In this document: positions 54,091 through 64,000 of the stretch, piece after piece
How positions within the stretch are numbered: the stretch's first letter is position 1
Layout of the letters: the number at the start of each line of letters is the position of its first letter
NCBI RefSeq assembly: GCF_000516985.1
Contig: NW_006917095.1
Coordinates: forward strand, 438,157 to 502,156
Origin: Pestalotiopsis fici W106-1
Taxonomy: Eukaryota; Ascomycota; Sordariomycetes; Amphisphaeriales; Sporocadaceae
DNA length: 64,000 nt
Reading direction: 5' to 3'
Notes under the pieces: model-generated
Database searches by the model: none
Told to the model about the DNA's origin: nothing
Seen by the model: the letters and a program-made list of their open reading frames with translations, nothing else
Program-made: the position numbers and the translations under genes

Positions 54091-57000
54091 TACGACGTTC
54101 ATGCATTCACAAGGATTTGACATACTTCAACAACAATGGCATCAAAAGTAGTCTTTCAAGGCACTGATGGTTCTTTTGTGTGTCTGCCACTACAAATGCC
54201 CCGGTTTCATATTCACAGCATTTCGAGCACCTACACTCGGACATTTCATCGGAGCAAGCGTCCTGCTTGAATGGTTGAAAGAGTTCTTCATGCTTTAGCA
54301 CAGGAGTTGCGGAGTTGATTTCTTTTTTCTTCTATTCGTTTCTCACCCACACATTTTGACGCATTTTTTATACCTGACGCGATGAAATTTGGGCATCGAT
54401 TGGCAAGCACAAAAGCAGGTACCGTCTCAAGCGTCGACCTGTGCGGCACGTTCCACAATCTGGTTCAGTCGTGGCGATGTAGCACCTTGCGAGCGAATGT
54501 CATAGTTTACGACTTTTCTTTCATTTGTACACAAGAAGATTCGCATCGTCCTGGTGACTACTCATAGGCACCGAGCTATCTGCTTGTCTTAGCTGCCTGG
54601 AGGGATGGGAACTCGCACAACCAACTGTTTACCACTCAGAAAGTCGCAGACCATATTCGAGGTCGTTTAGACTAGACAAGTTGGGTGGAATTCTGCATTG
54701 CGGCGCCGGAAGAGGACAGACTAGATCTCGAGGTTCCCAAGTATCCTGGTCCTTCTAGGCTACAGTACTTCGGATAGTGACGCAATCAGAATAGGTCAGA
54801 TCGTATCATTGCGGACCTTTATTTTGAGTTGAGTATAGTGCAGTACATAAGACATGACAATGTTTCCACAGGGCAGTCAAACTCGACTGACTTACAAGTA
54901 ATCAAACATTTAATTGTCCAACAAAATTAAAATCAACCATCTCGTTCTTTATATAATCGTACGTGTGACACTTATTTCTTAGTAACAAGTAGGAACAACA
55001 ATTCGGGAACTTCTCTTTTGCTATATAGCAGCAAGCTTTACGATATCGACTTTATACCAGCAATTATCTTTCTATTCTTAGTTGAGGAGTAGCAACGCGG
55101 CTTCGAGTTAATGTATATATGCCACCGAAGTAATGGATTAATGTTCTGAGGGTGAAATATCAGATCAAGGTACGCGTAAAGGCGAAACAGTGTAGGAAGA
55201 CTTGGTAGCAGAACTTTGCAAACCGAGTCTCACGTCGCATAATACCGTAATGCATCCATCGTATGGCATTGTACAAGCACCCAATCTGCATTCAAAATAA
55301 AATGGCGCAGTGGACGGGCGGATTGATGGCGTTTTTACCATCGCAAGAGACTCCTTTCTCTCCAAAAAGTAGTCGTCGTTGGATGCCGGTAAGGGGTCTT
55401 GACGAGTATTCGCTCGGCCATGAAACAACAAAATTATTCACAAGGTATACTTTCGACGGGACTATTGAGATATAAGTCTGGTATGAAAGTGGTTGATTTT
55501 AGACTACAGCCAGCCAAAGGCCATCGACTGGCTTACTCCCGATTTGGTTTTCCTTCCTCCCAAGTTCATGGACCTTGATCAACGACAAGAAATGATTTTC
55601 TTGCTATCAATATGCTAGGTCAAGGCGGAGAGAGACTGGCGAGTTGGTCGACTCCAAGTCGTCCCAGAACAAAAGTAAAGTGCCGTCGGGCAGGGAAATC
55701 AAAGTAATCCATGACGATTGGTGGACCCGATATAACCCAATAGAATAGGGGACAAATACACCTTAGGGTAAAACTGATCATGATAATGAGTGTCGAGTCT
55801 ATATGATCATTTTCTCGCTATTATAAAAGCACGCCGTTATGCTCTCATAAGATGATTGATCCTGAGCGTTGGTTGGTACACCAAATAAATCAGGAGGTAT
55901 CGCAGACTTAAATGACGGGCAATATTAGAGCATCTAATTTTTTGAGCGATGGAAATGCTCAAACTATAGCAAGGAGAGCAAGAAACAACGCCGATGGAAT
56001 TTGCAGAGATCAAAGAGTTTGTTGGATGGGTCTTGCCCTGACAGGTCAACCTATAAGACTATATAGCTTTCTTGGTATTGCTATTTTTATTTCTTCACCT
56101 GCATTAGCACTTTGAGTTTTAGCATTCAAATCCACATTTAATTAATTCAACCGTCATTGTTAAAACGGGGGTCGTGGCTCAATTTTGATATCTTATCCCA
56201 ATATTTTTTATTGCTGCTGTGTCATTTACTGCAACTCGAGGATCCATTTCCATATTTGCAAGCAGAAAGAAATCCTATTTTTGGCCAGCCCTAGCAAGAA
56301 AATTACACGGATATAAACCATAATTTAAACATGGAGGGACTGAAAAGTACAAATTAGACAAAATCACGCGTGACCAGTAATTAAGGATTTTAGGCTCAAG
56401 ATAATGTATAAAACTATAACCATAATAATCAAGACAATGCATTCATGGTCAAGAAGAAACAGGTAGGGGATGCGAGAGAGATATTGAAACCAAAAATTAT
56501 CATACCGTTTATATCATGAATTCGCATTCTTCATCTCAATTACTATTTTCGTCTTGCTTGATATTCAGCCTGCATAGTCATCGGGCATGTGGTCACTAAT
56601 ATATATACTTATAGCAATAACGGGATTATGCTATTTGGGTGCACACAGCTTAAAGTAACAACATATTGTTTATATACCAGCTGCCCATAAATGACCCACG
56701 ACGTTCGAATCGACGATCCCATGGCTAGGCACGAAGTGATTCATTCGATGGCTGGCCTGAATGAATATTGTTTACGTTATTATTATTATTCCCCTTTCAA
56801 AAAAAGGAAAAAAAAAAAGAAAAAAAAGAAACGACGTCATGAGGTGAATAAGGGCAAAAATGTAATCAAATAGCATTGGCCATTGAAACCTCCTATATAG
56901 TGACCTTTGAATTATGTATAAACCACCTCCCGAAAACTCCGTCCATACTTCTTCATGCAGACCTCCCATAAGCGGCCGCGGATCCCAGAAAATAAACCAC

Positions 57001-57635
57001 AACGCCTTTGGCGACTTGCCCTTTGTGGATTCTTCTGTATAGAGCCCAATTCCAAAGTCGGCGAAAAGTCCCCAAATCATAACGCAAACATCCGGGTTTC
57101 GCCAGATCCATCGGATCCTTATCCCAGGAACCTCGGCGGTGAAATTCCAGTAGTAACAAAAAAGAGAAGCCCTGAGGGGCAGTAAGTGCACCATGGGATT
57201 AACCTTTCCCAAGTCATTTTGACTTTGCCGAGTACCTGACAAGTGGATGACACACCCGCCTGATGTCCTGATAAGTCGACCCCAACCGAATCCTGTAATA
57301 GAAAAGGACGTCTGGGTCTTCAACCATTGCCCTTTCAGTCGTCAGGGTTTGGCCGCGATCATGTCTGATATATGCATGGCAATCTCGGGTACAGCTTCGT
57401 ACAGTGTGAAAGCCTCCCGACTCGATCTGCGGCTGTGAGAGTACAACTGCTTCAATAGGTTGATATGGATGGTGCATTCCATGGCCCGTCCAAAAATAGT
57501 GTAATATACCCATGACCCGGAAACGATCCCGGCCCCGTATAGATAGATAGTTGAAACATGATCTCGTGTCATTCGCATCAGCGTCATGAGCTAATTGTAC
57601 AAAGAGACCGCATTATGAGGCTCATAGCGTGTTGC
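54091..57635. other. AT-rich spacer; possible decayed gene at its right end
   Basis: 3.5 kb without a supported gene. The stretch from about 54850 to 56950 is clearly AT-richer than its surroundings. On the minus strand, 57587-56772 shows overlapping coding-like pieces in several frames (for example GSWVYYTIFGRAMECTIHI and ALWFIFWDPRPLMGG). I could not join them by splice sites, and they may be a decayed gene. A (TTA)n and poly(A) stretch lies at 56770-56830. Confidence 0.35.
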
Positions 57636-59040
57636 TCAAGAGTGGAAAAGATCCCAAGCTCTTTCGCAGAGGCGCAGAAACTCGTCTCTCTTGGCACGTT
57701 GTGTCTCGGGGCTATCACGGCCGCTGCCGAAGGGCCCAGTTCGTCTGGTAGCAGCAGGTCCATGTCCTAGAGGCGGGCTGGCGCCCTCTTCGTAGTCTGC
57801 ACGGCGCCGTTTGCTAGCGCTGCGACTCTGGTCGTGCTGAGGAACCCCAGTCCTTGGAGACGGCGGCGTCGGTGGCTGGTGGGCAGTGTAATGCACAAGT
57901 TTGGGCAAAAGTTCTGCTCGTCCACCAGCCAGTTCATGTTGAGCCTCTTCGGCGGATCTATACTCCCGAGGGCGGCTCGACAGCGGTGCCTGGGTTTGCT
58001 GGAGTGGCTGAGGGGGGTGACCTGGCGAAGCAGGAGGACCGTGGCTCGAGGTCGGATACAGACCGCTGCGCCCATTGGCCTCGTGGTGCGAAATTCCAGA
58101 GCCAAAAACGTCTGCGATCGGAGGCAATCGGTTTGCCGTCTGCTGTGCAGGCACGTGGTGGATATGCGAGGTGCTCGAGAGGTTCGAGGGCTGGTTGGTG
58201 ATGTGTCTGGTCAGTGGGTGCGGGTCATGTCTACCGGTAAAGGTTTGACCCAGAGGAGCTGATTGAATGACACGCTCGTTGGCAAATACTTCGTGAGATG
58301 GAGCGACAATGCTCAATCCTGGAGGCGCCTTGTTGCGTCTCGACATGCCGGGGGTCTTGGCTGCAAACTGATTCGAAATATCCTTATCCTTGCCAGTGTC
58401 TGGCCGCTCGCCCTTTGCTGACTGTTGCTGGAGACGAGCTTCAATGATCTGGCGCTGCTGCTCTCGCACGCTCATACTGCGCTGCAACTGCTCCTTCATG
58501 GCAGGGTCCTGTGTGACGAAGCCGGGAGACAAACAGGCGAGTCCAACCTCCATAATTCCAAGCCCGTCTCTTTCGCCCGGAAGTCTAGCCGTCTGTGCTC
58601 CCGAACCGGCCAGACCACCCTTGGAAAGATCGAGTTTTCGAGGCCGGTGGCGAGGGGGAGGAATCACTGGAGATCCAGGCTCCTTCTTGACGACGATCTT
58701 TGGAGCAGTGGAAGAATTTGGTGCATTTCGACTGAAACATTTTCCAACGTTAGAATTTGTGCCACGAAACGAATGCAAAACAAGACCGTCATCAGATTAC
58801 TTACGCATTAGGAGATGACTTGGAATGTTGGCCAGCTCTGGTCGGGCTGCCGCTACCTGTACGAGTAACATTTGGTGTCGATGAAGTTGCCGATGGTCGA
58901 GTTGCGGCGGGCGAGGTCGAAGGTGGAGGTGCTAGTGCAACAGCGGGGGGTGCACTCGCAGTAGTAGCAGGCGCGAGATCAGCATATGCTGGCCTGTCGT
59001 GTGGTGCCGGAGAAGGAGCCATTGCGATTGCTGCGCTCAT
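57636..59040 (-). CDS. Proline/serine-rich fungal-specific protein, 443 residues
   Basis: Two exons on the minus strand: 59040-58805 and 58731-57636. They are joined over a 73-bp GTAAGT...TTCAG intron in phase 2. The whole protein is rich in Pro, Ser, Ala and His and looks largely disordered. The best-ordered block is SKGGLAGSGAQTARLPGERD followed by GLGIMEVGLACLSPGF, which looks like a conserved core. After this come a coiled-coil-like MKEQLQRSMSVREQQRQIIEARLQQQ and a basic SKRRRADYEE segment. The C-terminal helix KRDEFLRLCERAWDLFHS is the most conserved-looking tail. The basic segment suggests a nuclear protein. I do not recognise a family or function. ATG 59040 is the only reasonable start. 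A long spacer lies upstream. Confidence 0.7.
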
Positions 59041-62000
59041 TGTGAGGAGTTGAAAATAAGTGGTTTGAAAGAGAGATCCTGAGGTTGGTCGTGATGCTGG
59101 CGTTTCGCTTTGCCAGCTGAATTAGTGCTAGCCTGAGTATCAGGAAACCTATTAAAGGCTACCTTGGATACGGGATGGCACAGCGTGTGAATGCGCTGGA
59201 GGGCACAATTGAATGCCAAAGCCTGGGATAATCCTGCAGATTCCCCTTTTTCTGCGCAGATGGTTATTCAAAGAATTAATGAATTCCGATAGCTTGCTGA
59301 ACAGTGCTATGCCTGCAGCTCAGAAAATGATGGCGCTGGCGAATGCGCAAGAGGCAGCGTCTAGATAGTAAGCAGACTGAATGCCTTGTTTTTCTTTCCC
59401 CCCAAGCTTTGCTTGCTTTTCGTATTACAGATCTAGACAGTGTCCAGATTTGCCGCAAAAGTTGTACTGCTCGTTGCCGGGCTGGTGCCGAACGTTTCTA
59501 TGCGAGGTTGCTGAGACGGCAATCCTATTATTCTCTCTCGAGTTGTCCCTCCTGTCGATTTTCAAAGCGAGCGGTTTCCACCTGCTGCGTGCCCGAGGAC
59601 TTTACCACAAATTATTTGAGCGGTGTGAAAGGGTGGTAAAATAAATGTCACTGGGGGTGGTTCCTGCAAGCACCAACGTTGCACGGAGAGATGGGCGAGT
59701 CGCCGAGGCGGGAATGTCTCTGGTATAATAGGCAGATGCCGATGGTGGCTGAATTTAAGCGGACCTGGAGCGAGTCGCCCGATTTGCGCGTGACAGGCCG
59801 AGTTGTCGTCGACAAGTGAATACCGGCAGAAAAAGTTGGATTTGGAAACTTTTTTTTTTCCTCTTTGCGCACACAAAGATCAGAAAACCAGACAGGTAGG
59901 CACGCGCACAAAAAATGGTCCCGAGTTGTTTCGACGGCCGACGAAAAAGGAAAGCGTACAAAAAGGCAGAAGCGAAAGACTCGAGCACACGAGCGGGTGT
60001 GTGTATGTGTGTGGTTGAGAAGAAAAGTGAGGGGAGGAAGGAGAGGAGAGAAGAAAAGGGAAGTGTTTCCTGTTACGCGAAGAGGTCTGGGCGGGCGCGC
60101 AATACAAGTAGCATGTATACAGGTAGTATGTAAGAGAGAGAGAGAGAAATAAATAAAAAAGAGAGGGAAGGACGAAAGAGGAAAATAAGAAGTCGAGGAT
60201 GCAGTTCGGGGGATTTCACTATTCTCAAACTCCCTGGCTTATTGATGCTGGCAGTTTATTCGGTAGGTCGCCAGGCAATAATAGGTAGTACATGGGAACG
60301 ACGAAAACGAGAATTGGCATTGCGCCGCACGCACACACGTACCATAGTAAGGACGCACTACATGCATGTATCTTAGGTATCCTCCAGACCAGTCAATCCA
60401 GTCCCAGTCGGTACCTACAATCAATCCAGTCCAGTCCAGTCACCCCACTCCGCTCTCACTTGCTCATACCCAATGCAACGGATGGGATGGGATGTATCAT
60501 AGCGTTAGGTATGGGATCGATGGGAGGGGACGGATGGGGAGGGGAGGCCCTGGAAAGCCCAAGTAGGTACGTCGTGTACTCCGCTACGGTGACAAACACG
60601 GTACATCCGCCCATCAGAATGGAGATCTTTTTTTTTCTCACTCTTTTTCTCTCTTCCCAAGGGAAAGTCACATAGCACGAACTACCTACCCAAAACTCCA
60701 CTCGCAAGGCCAAGGCTAAAAGAGCGACAGCCCACCCCAGGGCTCTCTGCCTCGATATTGTGGCCGGCCCCCCCTACCTATGTGTGGGCGATTATGATTG
60801 ATGAAAGGGGAGACGGAATAAGGAGTGACACAGCTGTGTGTGTGAGAAGAGTGGATTCTGACTGGCGCAGCGCCTGGGACTGGAGACTCGAGGCACCAGG
60901 ACCCCCTGTCCGCCCTCAGGTGTTCGGCGGGAAGCCCCAGCAAAGCACTGAAAAGTCCAGGACATCTGTAGATGCCAGTGCGCACAAGCATTAAAAAAAC
61001 ACACACACACATGCCACTCATCACATACGACACGATCAACACAACCTCGCAATGAATCAATTCTTGGTAGGCATGTGGGCAGGCAATTGAACCAACTGGT
61101 CATATTCGTTTTGTCAAGTCTTAGATCTATCTGAATTCTGTGTTACATCCCCGCCAAGATTCTCCACGATACGTCTTTCCAGGAGAGTGGAAAAGCGAAC
61201 GAACGCATGTACTATGTACGTATACAGTAGTAGTTCGTGTTTCGTTGGTAGCGTCCCTGGTTCTAGATGCGCCCCCAGCGGTCGTGGAAAAGCACACGAC
61301 AAGTTGATCAGCAAACCTCTCGTATCAGAAGTCCCCTAGCGCGTACACCGGCGACGCATTTCTGGGGAGGATCTCTGACTTGAAGAACCACCCAAATACG
61401 TACACAGTGATGAAGCTAGGCATGTAAGTGGTAGGTAGTGTTGGATCTCGGCGGGATTCCGAGTGAGCATGCGTTGGGATCGAGCCCATTGAAGTGAAAG
61501 CCAGCCCCCCCAGGCCATGTGGTGTTTCCAACTACCGGAACAAACTTTGTGCTGGTCTCTGACACTACCTAGGTATTCTGCAAAAAGATGAGACGAGATC
61601 TTGATGATTGACTCTTGCTTGCGAGATGGAGTATTTATTCGTGTTGGAAATTGAGGGGCCTGACGACTCAGCTTTATTGTCGGCTGGCTTTTTTATTTCT
61701 CTCCTGACACAATTCCGCTGTCTGTCTATTCTGTCTTGTCTTCCTTGTGCTCCGTTCCGGCCCGCCATCGTAGACCAGTGGTGAGCATGTGACGCTACCG
61801 GAGGAATCAACACATAGGATGACCCTTTGACCTCCTCCCATGAAGGAACCAGGATTCCCACCCGAAGTTCTTGTTGTGCGCAGTCACCTCGACATGTCAA
61901 TCTTGACCCCTCCCCGTCACAATGGTATGTACTCTGTAGATAAATGTATGCACCTGAAAGAGTGCAGAATGAGCTCAGAATCAAGCCTACTGTGTAACAC

Positions 62001-63617
62001 ACGTTGTATTGGTTGGCAGCCGGATGTCATGGCTACTGCTTCTCTAACTAATTCCACGAACAGTAAAGTATTGCTTGCAGATCCATCTCAAGCCCAGTCC
62101 AACCCAGGTCAAGCGCGCGGTGGACGAATTCGAGGTGGATCAGGAGCGATTGGGCGCGGGCACGTTAAAGACAAGATTATACTAGGCTCAGAAGGTGCAA
62201 GTCGTAATAGTGTCACCATGGCGGACTGGAGAAGGAGTGTTCATCGTCTGTCTCCGTAATCCATAGGCGTGTTTTACATTGATGCTAAAAAACGCCCGTC
62301 AGAGCCTACGAAAAGAGCCTACGTTGGAACCCACGAAGAAGGAAAGGAATGAGAAAGAAAATCCAAATGGCCAACCGAACCTCCGTATTTTAGACCAACC
62401 ACGTAAGAGTGAGCAAGAGGGCAAGATGGAGACCCGTGCAACAGCAGTGCAGCTGCCAGCCGTGCATATCCCCCTCCTGTGATGTTGCTTACTCTGATTG
62501 GACACCGCTGAACCAACCTGAGAAGAAAAGAAAGAAAAAGAATTGATATCAACCTTGCGATTCCCGTCAGATGCGACGGTTGGGGGAGGGGAGGGGAGAT
62601 GGGGATTTCAATAGGCTGGGACTCAACCTGGATGGGCTTGGAAGCTCCTCCTCCTCCAATCCATGTAGCAAGCAGATGTACAGAAGGAGGGACGGAAACG
62701 CATTGCAACACCACAACCGCGCGACCTTGAAGCGACTCGACCTCGCTCACTCCGTCTCAGGACGAGGCAACGAGGCCAGAACAGAGCAAGCAAGCAATGG
62801 TAGCTAGCTGTGGGTGGACGAGGGGCGGGATTCCACAAGAGCTGGATGGACGTGCTACGCTGCTGCTCGGCGGAGTGGGCAGGCAAGTATATCTGGATCC
62901 CGGCCCCCGGCCCGCACTATTGATCCATTTCTTGTATTTGTAAATTGTATTTATTGTGCGGAGTGTACGACAGTCAATCTACCATGTGGTATCTTTGTGT
63001 GTACATAAGTGGGATTGTTAGGTACTGTGTTCATGAACAAGAATGGCCAGGACTCGAAAGATTGTCCATCATCAGGTTCATTTCCGGAACATCAGACGCA
63101 GCACAAGGAACAAAATGGAAGTTGGCCATTTTCGAGTCGCCAAGATTTGAATGCTTGTTACCTCAAACCGCTAGTCGCATGCTATTTAGAGTTTCTCAGG
63201 TGATGGTGGACAGTAGAATACATTACATTACCCTACCACTCTCCAGGGGTACGTAGGGTGACGGGCAGACTAAAAAGTAGTGACCGGCGCCCCTGTCAAT
63301 CAGAGGAGAGGGCGCACCGCCGCAAATCCAAACGTGGCCCAAGGATCTCTGCTCGCAACTTGGCCCATGAGCTTCTCTACCCAAGACTCGAATAAGGTAA
63401 CATCTGGGGATGATTCTCTCGGCAGTTCCATTGTATTCGCCGTCTTGCTGCTGATGGGAAGAGTGTTGTCGTCATCTTCTGTTTGTCGTGGTTTGTGGCC
63501 GCCACCGCCATCACGATATGATTTCGAGCGAGAGAAAAAAAAGGACCCGTTTGAAGGGTCAGCCCAATTGGTTAACACCGTTCGAGTTCAGATGAATTAT
63601 CTCCCGGGACCCCCCAA
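59041..63617. other. Gene-free spacer and leader region
   Basis: 4.6 kb between the 443-residue gene's start and the assembly gap. No gene is supported. Near 59990-60160 there are GT- and GA-rich stretches, and around 60250-60700 several TAGGTA/TACCTA motifs like those before the SAT4-type kinase. The first kilobase or so may be a long leader of the minus-strand gene. Confidence 0.4.
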
Positions 63618-63717
63618 NNNNNNNNNNNNNNNNNNNNNNNNNNNNNNNNNNNNNNNNNNNNNNNNNNNNNNNNNNNNNNNNNNNNNNNNNNNNNNNNNNN
63701 NNNNNNNNNNNNNNNNN
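63618..63717. other. Assembly gap of 100 N
   Basis: Exactly one hundred N, the conventional length for a gap of unknown size. It is preceded by GGGACCCCCCAA and followed by a run of C, so sequencing probably failed in a G/C homopolymer region. Confidence 0.98.
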
Positions 63718-63735
63718 CCCCCCCCCCCCCCCCCC
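63718..63735. repeat. Poly(C) tract of at least 18
   Basis: Eighteen C residues at the right edge of the gap; the true length is unknown because the left end is in the gap. Confidence 0.9.
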
Positions 63736-64000
63736 TGATCCAGGCCATGTACATTATTAAATGGCGAAAGTAATGTTGCAGTCGATTCTGCAGGAGTACC
63801 TTTTAGCTACTCGTGCACAGTTGGATTTGACTACCTACTATGACTATTTTGACACGCATAAGCCTTTTTTCCTAGGCCCCATCTCGGTTGAAGAACTGGT
63901 GTGTTTCTCCTGCTTTAGTGCTGTTCGAGCTTTTCGGGGGTGTTTCTGTCACCAACCAGCAATTATTGCCAACTTCCCCGCCATATGAGGCTGCTGTTAA
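63736..64000. other. Unassigned end of window
   Basis: A plus-strand frame of 75 codons runs from an ATG at 63761 (MAKVMLQSILQEYLLATRAQLD...). It could be the start of a gene but is too short to recognise. Nothing else is seen. Confidence 0.25.

Noticed and set aside
56691..56873. Small lysine-rich frame
   Set aside because: The lysines are a read-through of an A-rich tract in AT-rich spacer.
63280..63738. Frame crossing the assembly gap
   Set aside because: The run of N and poly(C) creates an artificial open frame.

Overview
The window looks like nuclear DNA of a filamentous ascomycete (Pezizomycotina), probably Sordariomycetes and perhaps Hypocreales. The reasons are short GT-AG introns of about 52-90 bp, a HET/NB-ARC/TPR protein, a LAMMER kinase, a SAT4/HAL-type kinase, a fungal sideroflexin, a cytochrome P450, and long gene-poor spacers with pyrimidine tracts and TACCTA-type motifs. 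The genus cannot be read from the sequence. All exon structures here were worked out by eye from splice signals, reading phase and remembered family conservation; no search was run.

Layout. 1-19 kb is gene-dense: an AAA+ ATPase (1144-3033), a two-exon protein with a Ser-Asp-rich insert (minus, 3497-5370), an arginase-family protein with altered metal ligands (6006-6989), a tannase/feruloyl-esterase-family protein (7872-9488), an unrecognised 284-residue protein (10473-11327), a single-exon HET-NB-ARC-TPR protein (11871-14849), a membrane protein with two HxxHC motifs (15391-16068) and a large disordered protein (minus, 16489-19050). 20-30 kb holds a six-exon LAMMER kinase (minus), a 5 kb spacer and a four-exon sideroflexin (minus). 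30-36 kb holds an intron-containing tRNA-Arg(UCG) and a divergent pair: a LovD-like serine hydrolase/acyltransferase with a likely GC-AG intron (minus) and a three-exon P450 (plus). 37-42 kb is a mosaic of orphan and broken coding blocks, including two halves of tyrosine-recombinase-like (DUF3435-like) genes on opposite strands. 42.6-44.3 kb encodes an RRM protein. About 8 kb of spacer follows, ending in the probable long leader of a SAT4/HAL-type kinase (52546-54090). An AT-rich spacer, a two-exon disordered protein (minus, 57636-59040) and another long spacer with a 100-N assembly gap (63618-63717) close the window.

How the genes relate. Most are independent housekeeping or fungal-specific genes. 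Two places may hold accessory biology. One is the 33-kb divergent acyltransferase/P450 pair, which looks like a tailoring pair of secondary metabolism but has no visible backbone enzyme. The other is the 37-42 kb mosaic, the only place with clear signs of mobile DNA and gene breakage. The NLR-like protein at 11.9 kb is a candidate self/non-self recognition factor.
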